NCBI GenBank assembly: GCA_036403235.1
Contig: DASWRI010000071.1
Span: forward strand, 96,127-160,126
Length of the DNA: 64,000 nt
Source of the DNA: JBGTFE01 sp036403235
GTDB lineage: Bacteria; Acidobacteriota; Blastocatellia; Pyrinomonadales; Pyrinomonadaceae
Direction of reading: 5' to 3'
Part shown: positions 35,834 to 44,061 of the stretch, piece after piece
How positions within the stretch are numbered: position 1 is the first letter of the stretch
How the letters are laid out: each line of letters begins with the position of its first letter
Program-made: the position numbers and the translations under genes
The notes under the pieces: model-generated
What the model was told of the DNA's origin: nothing
The model's database searches: none
What the model saw: only the letters and a program-made list of their open reading frames with translations

Positions 35834-35875
35834 AAAACCGGGAACCGGGAGCTAAGGCTTTCAGTTCCCGGTTTT
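35834..35875 (+). terminator. Terminator of the IscA-like gene
   Basis: AAAACCGGGAAC (35834-35845) pairs perfectly with 35864-35875, followed by a U-tract. AACCGGG occurs twice in tandem, a 7-bp period. Confidence 0.85.
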
Positions 35876-35998
35876 TGTTTTTTTGGTTATGAATTTTCAC
35901 TTTTTTACGGTCTTTTTGGAAACTCTTTTCGATTGAAACTTTTCTTGAGTATTCAAGGACAACAAAGGAAGCGGAAGGCAAAGGCGGAGACACGGGCG

Positions 35999-36060
35999 GC
36001 GGGGTCTTTCCGGTAGCGAAAAGCTACACGGAAAGGCCTGTTTTTACCCGCTTTCTTTTT
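35999..36060 (+). other. Structured element upstream of the NlpC/P60 gene
   Basis: The 530-bp gap 35817-36349 holds no gene. Within it, GCGGG (35999-36003) pairs with CCCGC (36047-36051), and inside it CTTTCCG/CGGAAAG (36006-36012 with 36029-36035) and TAGC/GCTA close a GAAAA loop. CTTTCTTTTT follows. Purine-rich sequence precedes (35960-35998). A second stem, ATCTTAA/TTAAGAT, lies around 36090-36125. It could be a terminator or a regulatory leader of unknown class; it does not match the c-di-AMP riboswitch consensus I know. Confidence 0.5.
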
Positions 36061-36349
36061 CCATACAACCGAACCGGCGGCCAGGCCATCTTAATAAAAC
36101 CGGCGAAATTGATGCCTTTTTAAGATAAAATGGTTTTGCGGTTTGCGTTTTCCGCGCGGTTACGCCACAATCAAAAAGTTCTAGTTAAAACAATCAATTA
36201 AAAAATTTGGGACTTTATTAAATCTGACGCAATAGGATTTTCAGGAAGATTTTACGTTTTAACTATTTTTTATTAATAGGCGGATAATTCCGCCTGAGCC
36301 TCAAAGTTCCCGAATACAGAAATAAATAAAAATTGGAGTTTTTCTTTTG

Positions 36350-37066
36350 ATGATTTTAAAAAAGAGTCTTTATCTGTCGTTTTGTATTGTTTTTATATCT
36401 GCTTTCGGTATTAGTCAGGCCAGCGCGCAGGGACGCGCCAGAATCGTAAAACCGACATCGAGCCAGCTGACGAGCCAACCGCAAAACACAATCGACAGGA
36501 CAAAAACAACCGGCTCTTCACAACTGACAACCCAGCGCCCGACATTAACCAACAATATTGTAGTAGCCAAACCGACACTGCCCCAGCCTTCCTTAGTAGC
36601 AAAAACATCTTCAACCCAGCCGACAAACATCGCGCTCGTCAACAACACGTCGATGATGAGCAGCCGTTTAATCTACAGCGAGGCTTTTAATCAAAAGCTT
36701 TACACCGCGATTCAGGGCAAGCTCGGCATTCCGTATCGATATGGCTCGGAAGGCCCGAACACTTATGACTGCTCGGCTTTTGTCTGGAAGGTTTTTCAGG
36801 AATCCGGAATCTTTTTCGAGCGTTCGAGCGCGCGCGCCTACTGGTCAAAATTCGAGCCGGTTTACGGCGCTGACCGCTACAAATTCGGAACTCTCGTTTT
36901 GCTCAACGGCCTGGGACATATCGGAATCGTCGCCGACGAAAACGGTTTTTATCACGCTTCTTCGAGCAAAGGCATTATGTATTCGCCCTTCAAGGGCTAC
37001 TGGGAAAAACGCGTCGTTGGTTTCCGCCGCGTGCCCGTCGATACCAATAAAATCAATCTTAAATAA
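36350..37066 (+). CDS. Secreted NlpC/P60 cell-wall hydrolase
   Basis: 238 residues. Signal peptide (cleavage after ASA or SAQ near residue 27), a Thr/Gln/Pro-rich linker to about residue 110, then an NlpC/P60 domain. The catalytic Cys lies in YDCSAFVW, the His in GHIGIV and the third residue in FYHASS. These enzymes cleave peptidoglycan stem peptides. GGAG lies 11 bases upstream of ATG 36350; a TTG is one codon earlier. The long leader suggests regulation. Confidence 0.92.
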   Translation: MILKKSLYLSFCIVFISAFGISQASAQGRARIVKPTSSQLTSQPQNTIDRTKTTGSSQLTTQRPTLTNNIVVAKPTLPQPSLVAKTSSTQPTNIALVNNTSMMSSRLIYSEAFNQKLYTAIQGKLGIPYRYGSEGPNTYDCSAFVWKVFQESGIFFERSSARAYWSKFEPVYGADRYKFGTLVLLNGLGHIGIVADENGFYHASSSKGIMYSPFKGYWEKRVVGFRRVPVDTNKINLK

Positions 37067-37087
37067 ATTTAGATTTCAAAGAAAATT

Positions 37088-37123
37088 AAAGTCCAAAGTC
37101 GAAATTCAACGACTTTGGACTTT
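37088..37123. terminator. Heptamer hairpin between convergent genes
   Basis: AAAGTCCAAAGTCG (37088-37101) pairs perfectly with 37110-37123; the units AAAGTCC, AAAGTCG follow a 7-bp period, and U-tracts flank it. Confidence 0.85.
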
Positions 37124-37142
37124 TTTAATTTTAAAGCGAAAA

Positions 37143-37352
37143 TCAGCCGAGAAAACCCGGACGAGATGCGCCTTCTTTGACTTCCCAGATAATCGCGATT
37201 TTACCAATCGCGATATAAGCGACCTTTTCGTGCTCGTCGCGCAAGTAAAGCACGCCGTTTTTGACATCGACGACGTCGCCCCTCACTGAAATGCTCGAAC
37301 CGCACGAAACGTCGATTTGTTTTCCCATTAATTGTTTCAAAAATTCTTCCAT
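37143..37352 (-). CDS. MM0924-like small protein
   Basis: 69 residues. Starts MEEFLKQLMGKQIDVSCG and ends with a beta-rich Sm-like pattern (VRGDVVDVKNGVLYL). It matches my memory of the MM0924 family, named from Methanosarcina and present in acidobacteria, with no known function; the pattern suggests a small beta-barrel that could bind RNA or protein. GGAG precedes the ATG at good spacing. It starts 20 bp after the biotin carboxylase stop and is probably cotranscribed. Confidence 0.75.
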   Translation of the reverse strand: MEEFLKQLMGKQIDVSCGSSISVRGDVVDVKNGVLYLRDEHEKVAYIAIGKIAIIWEVKEGASRPGFLG

Positions 37353-37372
37353 TTTATTTTCTCCGATAAATT

Positions 37373-38887
37373 TTATAATCTGTTTTGAAGCAATGCGATG
37401 TGGCCCGCCATCGCCCACCGGCTGGCTGTTTCCGTCTTTGCTTCGGTCTGATTCGGACTTGCTTTTTGCTCGCCGCCGAAAGCCAGCGCCGACGCAATCA
37501 AAGCCAAATCGCGCTCGGTTTCGCCCGTTTCTTTCTTCTTTTTGCGCTCGTTAAAGCGCTGGATAAAGCTCGTATCCAGTTTTCCTTCGATAAATTCTTC
37601 GTCCTCGACGATTTCGCGGAAAAACGGTAGAGTCGTCTTGATTCCGCCGACTTCGTATTCCGCTAAAGCGCGGCGCATTCGGTCGATGGCCTCGGCGCGC
37701 GTCCGGCCGTATGTCGCGAATTTTGAAATCATCGGGTCGTAGTAAATCGAAATTTCCGAGCCTTCGTAAATTCCGCCGTCGTCGCGCACGCCGCTTCCCT
37801 GCGGCACTTTGAGGCGCGTGATGCGACCGGGCGACGGCAGAAAATTATTGTCCGGGTCTTCGGCATAAACGCGGCATTCAATCGCATGCCCGTCCCAAGT
37901 TATCTCATCCTGCGTAAAAGATAATTTTTCGCCCCAGGCGACGTTGATTTGCTCTCTCACCAAATCGATTCCCGTAACCAGTTCCGTCACCGGATGCTCG
38001 ACCTGGAGACGCGTGTTCATTTCGAGAAAATAAAACGATTTATCCAAATCCGAAACCAAAAACTCGACCGTTCCCGCGCCGACGTAATCGACCGCTCTGG
38101 CAACCATCACGGCGCACTCGCCCATTTTTTGTCTTAACTCGGCATCGTTAATCGGCGACGGACATTCTTCGACGACTTTTTGATGACGGCGCTGAATCGA
38201 ACATTCGCGCTCGCCGAGATGCACGTGATTTCCGTGTTTGTCGCTAAATATCTGAATCTCGATATGACGCGGCCGCACAATCGCTTTTTCGACGTAAACC
38301 GAAGCGTCGCTGAATGACGCGAGCGCCTCGGACTGCGAAGCTTCGAGCGCATTTTTCAAATCTTCTTCGCGCTCGACCAGACGCATTCCCTTTCCGCCGC
38401 CGCCCGCCGAGGCCTTGAGCATCACGGGAAAGCCGAATTTTTTGGCGATTTCGAGCGCTTCTTCGGCCGACTCTAAAGGCTCTGTCGTTCCCGGAACGAC
38501 CGGAACGCCCGCTTTAATTGCAATTTTCCGCGCCGACATTTTTCCGCCCATCGCTTCCATCGCTTCGGGCGAAGGGCCGATAAACGTGATTCCCTCATCG
38601 CTCACATGCCGTACAAAGTCGGCATTTTCCGAAAGAAAGCCGTAGCCCGGATGAATCGCTTCCGCGCCCGATTTTTTCGCGACTTCGATTATTTTTTCCC
38701 AGCGCAGATAGCTTTCCGACGATGGCGGCGCGCCGATAAAATAGGCTTCGTCGGCCATCCGCACATGAAGCGCGTCTTTGTCGGCCTCTGAGTAAACGGC
38801 GATTGTCGCAATTTTCATTTCCCGGCACGCCCTGATAACGCGACAGGCGATTTCTCCGCGATTGGCTATTAAAATTTTCTTAAACAT
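37373..38887 (-). CDS. accC: Acyl-CoA carboxylase biotin carboxylase subunit
   Basis: 504 residues. ATP-grasp enzyme that carboxylates biotin: ILIANRGEIACRV opening, glycine-rich ASAGGGGKGMR, catalytic ECSIQRRHQKVVEE and EMNTRLQVEHPVTE. It is about 50 residues longer than E. coli AccC; the Lys/Glu-rich tail resembles the linker of propionyl- or acyl-CoA carboxylases, though no biotinyl domain is attached. It could work in acetyl-CoA carboxylase with the accD product (59777) or in another acyl-CoA carboxylase. The heptamer array upstream provides its ribosome binding site. Confidence 0.93.
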   Translation of the reverse strand: MFKKILIANRGEIACRVIRACREMKIATIAVYSEADKDALHVRMADEAYFIGAPPSSESYLRWEKIIEVAKKSGAEAIHPGYGFLSENADFVRHVSDEGITFIGPSPEAMEAMGGKMSARKIAIKAGVPVVPGTTEPLESAEEALEIAKKFGFPVMLKASAGGGGKGMRLVEREEDLKNALEASQSEALASFSDASVYVEKAIVRPRHIEIQIFSDKHGNHVHLGERECSIQRRHQKVVEECPSPINDAELRQKMGECAVMVARAVDYVGAGTVEFLVSDLDKSFYFLEMNTRLQVEHPVTELVTGIDLVREQINVAWGEKLSFTQDEITWDGHAIECRVYAEDPDNNFLPSPGRITRLKVPQGSGVRDDGGIYEGSEISIYYDPMISKFATYGRTRAEAIDRMRRALAEYEVGGIKTTLPFFREIVEDEEFIEGKLDTSFIQRFNERKKKKETGETERDLALIASALAFGGEQKASPNQTEAKTETASRWAMAGHIALLQNRL

Positions 38888-38974
38888 TGTCCTTTGTCCT
38901 TTGTCCCTTGTCCTTTGCTCGTTATATCAAGTCGTTAATAAAATTCGCTTTACAACTGATTACGGACAAAGGAC
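38888..38974 (-). repeat. TGTCCTT heptamer array that supplies the accC ribosome binding site
   Basis: Four TGTCCTT-type units (38888-38915) directly abut the accC ATG. Read on the minus strand they are AAGGACA repeats, so each copy contains an AAGGA Shine-Dalgarno core; the second copy lies nine bases from the ATG. A distant inverted copy (GGACAAAGGAC, 38964-38974) can pair with 38889-38899. Confidence 0.8.
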
Positions 38975-38980
38975 GAAGAA

Positions 38981-39271
38981 CTAAACTAAAGTCGAATTTC
39001 CATGATTCTTCGGGTCGAAACGAACCCCGACTTTTGCGCCCGGAGCGTAGCTTACAGGATTTTGACGCTGCCGTTCGGTCAAAATCTCGGACGATTCGAA
39101 ATCGACGCCGTGAACGCTGTAAAAATAATACGCGATTTCGTCGCCCGCCTCGGTCGTCTCCGTGTCGATAATCGTGCCGTCGCAGATGCGGCCGTTTTTT
39201 TCCAAAAATTCGCGGCGCGACGCCTCCGACGGCATTTCCTTTTTCCGTCTGAAAATATCAAGAAATCCCAT
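38981..39271 (-). CDS. Small protein, DUF3592-like, unknown
   Basis: 96 residues. An N-terminal basic segment (IFRRKKE) is followed by a beta-rich part with RICDGTIIDTETTEAGDE and VGVRFDPKNHGNS, reminiscent of the soluble half of DUF3592 proteins (which bear membrane helices, absent here). It begins 5 bp after the PGPGW protein gene, so the two are coupled. Confidence 0.65.
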   Translation of the reverse strand: MGFLDIFRRKKEMPSEASRREFLEKNGRICDGTIIDTETTEAGDEIAYYFYSVHGVDFESSEILTERQRQNPVSYAPGAKVGVRFDPKNHGNSTLV

Positions 39272-39276
39272 TTCGT

Positions 39277-39702
39277 TTAATCCATCAGCAAAGGCGGCTT
39301 TTTGTAACGCGTGCGCAGACTGTTAACCGCCGTCAAAATCGCCGGACGCTTGATAATCAAAGATTCGAGCTTTCGCTTGCCCGGAATATCGGCCAGAATC
39401 AAACCAATTAAAATCGTTAAAACGCCCGGGCCGGGGACGCCCGGAAACGCCATCACCAGCCCGATTAAAATCAGCAAAACGCCGGCGATGTTTTTGATTA
39501 CGATTACCGTCCAGCGCAAAATAACGTTTTTATCGGTCAGAAAATGATGCTCGTAGTCGGAATGAAAATAATTCTCCGGAATTTTTACCATCACAATCGA
39601 AATTATAACGGTGCTTATCACAAAGGAAATAATAATCAATGCGACTCCAAGCAAAATTTTGCCCCAAGTCAAAGACGCCCAAACCTGCCAAAGCCAATCC
39701 AT
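39277..39702 (-). CDS. PGPGW-type membrane protein
   Basis: 141 residues with about three membrane helices. The core FPGVPGPGVLTILIGLILA in helix 3 corresponds to the PGPGW family motif (the Trp replaced by Val). A basic C-terminal tail is cytoplasmic. Function of the family is unknown. It lies between a phospholipid synthase gene and a small gene, all on one strand, which hints at a role in membrane lipids. Confidence 0.75.
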   Translation of the reverse strand: MDWLWQVWASLTWGKILLGVALIIISFVISTVIISIVMVKIPENYFHSDYEHHFLTDKNVILRWTVIVIKNIAGVLLILIGLVMAFPGVPGPGVLTILIGLILADIPGKRKLESLIIKRPAILTAVNSLRTRYKKPPLLMD

Positions 39703-39737
39703 TTTTTATTGAAGAATCTACTGGAAAATCAGCCGCT

Positions 39738-40385
39738 TTAATTTTCCGTTTTCAATTTTCCGTTTTCCAATTTTCTAAACTCTTTCCAAATATAAAACAT
39801 CCGGTGAATAAACGTCCAAAGCGAGCCGACGGCCAGCACCGAGAGGACTTGCGGCATCCGGTTGGCGAAAAACGAAGTCGAGTTCGGGACGGTCGAAAGC
39901 GCGCCGATAATCAGCAAAACGATTCGCTCGGGACGCTGCAAAAAACCGACGTTGGCCTTGACGCCGAGCGCTTCGCTTCGTGCCGTCGTGTAGCTGACCA
40001 TGACGGAAAATATCAAGCCGATACCCGCCAGCGTGACGTTCAAAAGCGAATGCTGCGCGGTGTTGCTCGCGTAAAAAACCATAATTCCGAAAAAAGAAAC
40101 CATATCGGAAAGACGGTCGAGCGAAGAATCCAGAAATCCGCCGAAAGCCGTCACGCGGCCTGAAAGCCGGGCGACATTGCCGTCGAGCATATCGAAAAGA
40201 TTGGCGACAATCAGCACGATGCCCGCCCAGAAAAATTCGCCGAACCCGAAAAGCACGCCGCTCAGAACGTTTATCGTCACGCCGATAACGGTCAAAATAT
40301 TCGGATTCACGCCGCCGAACGCAAGCCAACGCACCATCGCATTGATGATTTTCATTGCCCCGCGCCCGATGCTTGCTCCAAACAT
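39738..40385 (-). CDS. CDP-alcohol phosphatidyltransferase
   Basis: 215 residues, several membrane helices. The full family motif is present around residues 60-85: DMLDGNVAR, then eight residues, G-GFLD-SSLD. These enzymes transfer a phosphatidyl group from CDP-diacylglycerol to an alcohol; glycerol-3-phosphate (PgsA) or inositol phosphate are the likely acceptors but cannot be decided. First gene of a three-gene minus-strand group. Confidence 0.92.
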   Translation of the reverse strand: MFGASIGRGAMKIINAMVRWLAFGGVNPNILTVIGVTINVLSGVLFGFGEFFWAGIVLIVANLFDMLDGNVARLSGRVTAFGGFLDSSLDRLSDMVSFFGIMVFYASNTAQHSLLNVTLAGIGLIFSVMVSYTTARSEALGVKANVGFLQRPERIVLLIIGALSTVPNSTSFFANRMPQVLSVLAVGSLWTFIHRMFYIWKEFRKLENGKLKTEN

Positions 40386-40395
40386 ACGTTAGTCC

Positions 40396-40469
40396 AAAGT
40401 CTCGAGTCCAAAGTCTCGAGTCAAGCCTGGTTTTCGACTTGAGACCTGAGACTTTGGACTCGAGACTTT
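40396..40469. repeat. Heptamer palindrome, perfect 22-bp stem, after greA
   Basis: Units AGTCCAA and AGTCTCG alternate in 7-bp register. Arms 40396-40417 and 40448-40469 are perfectly complementary. The right arm touches the greA stop codon, and the left arm lies just upstream of the phosphatidyltransferase start. Confidence 0.85.
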
Positions 40470-40940
40470 TTAATCTTCCTGTTGATGAACTGTTCTTAAT
40501 TTATTAATCTCGAAATTTCGCCAGCCGTTCGGCGTTTTTACCTTTGCTTCGTCGCCTTCTTCCTTGCCCATTAAGGCCTGACCGATTGGCGAAACGGTTG
40601 AAATCAAACCGTTTTCCGGGTCGCTTTCTTCCGAGGAAACCAATTTATAAGTGACTTTTTCGTCGCGGTCGAGGTCGTATAAAACGACGGTCGAGCCGTA
40701 GGCCACGCGGTCTTCGGGCAGCTTGGAAATGTCGATTGATTCGACTTCGCTCAGGCGTTCGCGCAGCTGCATCATTCGCGCCTGCACGATTGACTGGCGC
40801 TCGAGCGCCGCTTTGTATTCGGCGTTTTCGCGCAAATCGCCGAATTCGCGTGCTTTCTGAATTTCCTTCGGTAGTTTGAAATGAAGCTCTTCTTCGAGCG
40901 CGTCGAGCTCTGCTTGTAGTTTTTTCTTGACTGCTTCCAT
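40470..40940 (-). CDS. greA: Transcription elongation factor GreA
   Basis: 156 residues. N-terminal coiled coil (1-75, with ELHFKLPKEIQKAREFGDLR split and ENAEYKAA) carrying the acidic tip that reaches the RNA polymerase active site, then the FKBP-like C-terminal domain (TVSPIGQALMGKEEGDEA split). It stimulates cleavage of backtracked transcripts. An ATAATTG-type heptamer array lies upstream instead of a clear Shine-Dalgarno. Confidence 0.96.
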   Translation of the reverse strand: MEAVKKKLQAELDALEEELHFKLPKEIQKAREFGDLRENAEYKAALERQSIVQARMMQLRERLSEVESIDISKLPEDRVAYGSTVVLYDLDRDEKVTYKLVSSEESDPENGLISTVSPIGQALMGKEEGDEAKVKTPNGWRNFEINKLRTVHQQED

Positions 40941-40950
40941 AAGATTTATT

Positions 40951-40978
40951 TGATAATTGATAATTGATAATTGATAGT
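40951..40978. repeat. TGATAAT heptamer array upstream of greA
   Basis: Three TGATAAT units and one TGATAGT (40951-40978), with a partial inverted partner near 41005-41020. It ends 11 bases before the greA start on the minus strand. Confidence 0.8.
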
Positions 40979-41015
40979 AAAAGTGTATTTGTCTTAACTC
41001 TCAACTATCCGTTAA

Positions 41016-42113
41016 TTAAAGTTTTGCCTCGTTCGGCGCGGCAAAAGAAATGCCGATGTCGCGCGCGGTCTGCACCAGTTGGCCGTCGGTCGCAACGGTT
41101 TTTATATTGGCAATCGCTTCGGAAAGCGGCACGTTGATAATGCTTCCCGCCTGCAAACCGACCATTTTGCCAGCGTGGCCGTTTGCCAGAGCGCGAACGG
41201 CGCAGGCGCCGAAATTTGTTCCCAACATTCTATCAAACGCGTTCGGGCTTCCGCCGCGCTGGAGATGGCCGAGCACGACGCAGCGCGCTTCTTTTCCGGT
41301 CATTTCCTCGATTTTCTGGCTGACATAATCGCCGATTCCACCGAGTCGCGGCGCGGCTCTGGCGCTGCCTGTATTTTTATAAATCTCCGATTTCCCGACT
41401 TCGCGCGCGCCTTCGGCGACGACGATATTGGTAAACCTGGAGCCGCTTTTTTCGCGCGAAAAAACCTTTTCCACGACCGATTCGAACGAAAAAGGAATTT
41501 CGGGAATCAAAATAACGTCGGCGCTTCCGGCCAAGCCCGAATGCAGTGCAATCCAGCCCGTATGTCTGCCCATCACTTCCAAAATCATCACGCGGTCGTG
41601 CGATGCGGCCGTCGTGTGCAGACGGTCGAGCGCTTCGGTCGCGATATCGATTGCGGTCATAAATCCGAACGTCAATTCGGTCGCCGCCAAATCATTGTCA
41701 ATCGTTTTCGGGACGCCGATAACCGGCACGCCGCGCTCGTAAAAATGCTCGGCGATGGCCAGCGTTCCGTCGCCGCCGATGACGACGAGCGCCTCGATTT
41801 CGAGTTTTTTGAGATTTTCAATCGCTTCGCAAATCGTATCTTCGGGAAAAACCACGCGTCCGTCGACAAATTTGCAGAAGCTCCCGCTGTTTCTCGTTCC
41901 GAGAATCGTTCCGCCGCGCGGCAAGATTCCGCTCACGCTTTTCGGAGTCAGCTTCACCGTCCGCGTTTCGCCGAGCAGCCCTTCAAAACTGTCTTCGATG
42001 CCGATGCATCGCATCCCGAATTTCCTGACGGCCGTGCGGGTGGCGGCGCGGATAACGGCATTTAGGCCGGGCGCGTCTCCGCCGCCGGTAATAACGCCAA
42101 TTTGTTTATACAT
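41016..42113 (-). CDS. pfkA: 6-phosphofructokinase
   Basis: 365 residues. Glycolytic phosphorylation of fructose 6-phosphate. Opening GVITGGGDAPGLNAVIR, then VIGGDGTLAIAE and PKTIDND. At the two positions that usually separate ATP from pyrophosphate enzymes, it has Gly (GGDGT, ATP-type) and Lys (PKTIDND, pyrophosphate-type), the mixed pattern seen in some ATP-dependent group III enzymes. The phosphate donor therefore needs a test. Substrate-binding MGRHTGW and HLQRGGSP are intact. Confidence 0.94.
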   Translation of the reverse strand: MYKQIGVITGGGDAPGLNAVIRAATRTAVRKFGMRCIGIEDSFEGLLGETRTVKLTPKSVSGILPRGGTILGTRNSGSFCKFVDGRVVFPEDTICEAIENLKKLEIEALVVIGGDGTLAIAEHFYERGVPVIGVPKTIDNDLAATELTFGFMTAIDIATEALDRLHTTAASHDRVMILEVMGRHTGWIALHSGLAGSADVILIPEIPFSFESVVEKVFSREKSGSRFTNIVVAEGAREVGKSEIYKNTGSARAAPRLGGIGDYVSQKIEEMTGKEARCVVLGHLQRGGSPNAFDRMLGTNFGACAVRALANGHAGKMVGLQAGSIINVPLSEAIANIKTVATDGQLVQTARDIGISFAAPNEAKL

Positions 42114-42123
42114 ACAATTTAAG

Positions 42124-42200
42124 TGAAAACTGAGAAGTGAGAAGTAAAAACAGATTCTTACTTCTCACATCTCGCATCTCACTTCTCACTTATTCTCACT
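42124..42200. repeat. Heptamer palindrome between S41 protease and pfkA
   Basis: Left units TGAAAAC, TGAGAAG, TGAGAAG, TAAAAAC; right units CTTCTCA, CATCTCG, CATCTCA, CTTCTCA. The central stem pairs 42137-42147 with 42158-42168 and can extend outward. It overlaps the S41 protease stop codon. Confidence 0.8.
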
Positions 42201-43824
42201 TCTTAGCCGCGATAGTGACAAACAATTGCCGCGCGTCGGGAATCGATTCGATTCCCTTTAAGACTTGCGGGTCGTTTTCGAGTAAAACCTGCTGGCCGGC
42301 TTCGCTCGAATAATTTGCCGTTGCCAGCTCGGCGCGCAGACGCGATTTGGCGTAATCAACCTGGCTGTTTATGTTTTCCGCCGACAAACCGTTTAATTTC
42401 TCGCTGGCGGTAAAAGCGCGATACGCTTCAAACAGTTTATCGGAAATCTGAAATTCGTTCGGCTGAACGACGAGACTGAAATTCTGCTTTTCGGCGCGAT
42501 AATTTTCAAAGCCTTTTATTTGTCCGGCGACGAGCTGGCGAACAAAGAAAAATGCCGCTTCGGAAATTCTTCCGCGCAAAGGTGTAAAGGCGAGCGCCGG
42601 ACTTTTGACGTCGGGCGTAATTCCCTGGCCGCCGTAGAAAACGCGGCCGCCGGCGGTCGTTACGGGACTTCCGACGGGTTTCGGTTTCGCGTCCGCGTCG
42701 GTCGAATCTTCGTTTTCGTGCGAGTAATAATCGTAAATCGAGCCGCTCGAATAATCTCTCTGGAGCGAACGGCCGTAAGGCGTGTAATAGCGCGCCATCG
42801 TCAGCGTCAAACCGGTTTCGTAAGGCAGATTGAAAACTCTCTGAACGAGGCCTTTACCGAAACTGTCCGTTCCGACGATAAGCCCGCGCCCGTAATCCTG
42901 AATCGCGCCCGCGACGATTTCAGACGCCGAGGCCGAGCCGCTGTTGACGAGCACGACGAGCGGAAAATCTTCAGTCTGCCCGCCGGTCGTCAAAAGCTCT
43001 TTCGACTGCGAGTAGCGCGAGCGGCCTTTGACGGAGACGACCGTCTGGCCTTTCGGGATAAATTTGCTGACGACTTCGATGGCCTGCGGCAGAAGTCCGC
43101 CCGGATTGTTTCGCAAATCGAGAATCAGACTTTTCATTCCCTGTTTCTGCAAATCTCCGAGTGCCTGTTCGAGCTCCTGCGCCGTCGTTTCCTGAAATCC
43201 GCCCGTCAGGCCGATGTAGCCGACGCCGTCCTTGAGCATAAAATAATTGCGAATCGAAGGAAGCGGAACGCCGCCGCGCGTGATGGTGTATTCAACCGGC
43301 TTGTCGCTTCCGGCGCGCGCGATTTTGACGTTGACCGGCGTTCCGCGCTCGCCGCGAACGTTTTTCGAAACTTCCGAGCTCGTCCATTTCAGCGCGTCCT
43401 TGCCGTCGACCGAGATAAATTTGTCGCCGTAGCGAAGCCCGGCTTTATCGGCCGGAGTGTTCGGCACGACCGACTGGATATAAACGCCGTCGCGGTGCTG
43501 CAAAATCGAAACGCCGATGCCGTAAAACTGCGAAGACTGGTCTTCGGTCAGCTTGCGAAATTCGTCGCGCGTAAAAAACGAAGAGTGCGGGTCGAGCGTC
43601 CAGAGCATTCCCTGAATCGAGCTTTCGGCGACTTTTTCGTGGTCGATAGTGCCGACGTAATTTTCGTCGATAATATCGATGGCTTCCTTGTAGTCGGCGA
43701 CAATCTTTTCGGGCGAGACGGAATTATCAGCCGAAATCTGCATCGGAAGGCGGCCGAAAATGCCGCCGAAAACTGCGCCTAATAAAATAAAAATGAAGGC
43801 AATTACGATAAATTTCTTACTCAT
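42196..43824 (-). CDS. S41 family C-terminal processing protease (CtpA/Prc)
   Basis: 542 residues. N-terminal signal anchor (about 5-25), PDZ domain (about 90-175, GIGVSIL), and a tail-specific protease core with the Ser/Lys dyad: Ser in SGSASASEI and Lys in SFGKGLVQ. Such enzymes cut secreted proteins at C-terminal signals. The C-terminal 130 residues form an extra helical domain, common in this group. Confidence 0.95.
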   Translation of the reverse strand: MSKKFIVIAFIFILLGAVFGGIFGRLPMQISADNSVSPEKIVADYKEAIDIIDENYVGTIDHEKVAESSIQGMLWTLDPHSSFFTRDEFRKLTEDQSSQFYGIGVSILQHRDGVYIQSVVPNTPADKAGLRYGDKFISVDGKDALKWTSSEVSKNVRGERGTPVNVKIARAGSDKPVEYTITRGGVPLPSIRNYFMLKDGVGYIGLTGGFQETTAQELEQALGDLQKQGMKSLILDLRNNPGGLLPQAIEVVSKFIPKGQTVVSVKGRSRYSQSKELLTTGGQTEDFPLVVLVNSGSASASEIVAGAIQDYGRGLIVGTDSFGKGLVQRVFNLPYETGLTLTMARYYTPYGRSLQRDYSSGSIYDYYSHENEDSTDADAKPKPVGSPVTTAGGRVFYGGQGITPDVKSPALAFTPLRGRISEAAFFFVRQLVAGQIKGFENYRAEKQNFSLVVQPNEFQISDKLFEAYRAFTASEKLNGLSAENINSQVDYAKSRLRAELATANYSSEAGQQVLLENDPQVLKGIESIPDARQLFVTIAAKK

Positions 43825-44061
43825 TAAAAATCACTCCAAACTCTTAAAACTATAACATAAATTAGTTGTCAAAAGTCAGCCTCCGGTTGTCGCTTTCAGC
43901 GGGCGAATTTTTTTTCGCGAAAATTGTCTTAATTTCGCGTTTATCGAAACTGTATCAATGTAAATTTATAACTTTTATCAAACCCTGCGGAGATTTTTTA
44001 TTTTATGTATGATTTGGATTTACTTTTAGCGCACAAGACTTTAAGATTACCTCTTTGCCAG

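Noticed and set aside
35940..36130. c-di-AMP or c-di-GMP riboswitch upstream of the NlpC/P60 gene
   Set aside because: Context fits c-di-AMP control, but the conserved core sequences of either class are not there.
41079..42065. Plus-strand frame of 328 codons opposite pfkA
   Set aside because: Antisense shadow of a fully conserved gene, without start signals.
42520..43782. Plus-strand frame of 420 codons opposite the S41 protease
   Set aside because: Arg/Phe/Asp-rich composition typical of an antisense shadow of GC-biased codons; the minus-strand protease is unmistakable.
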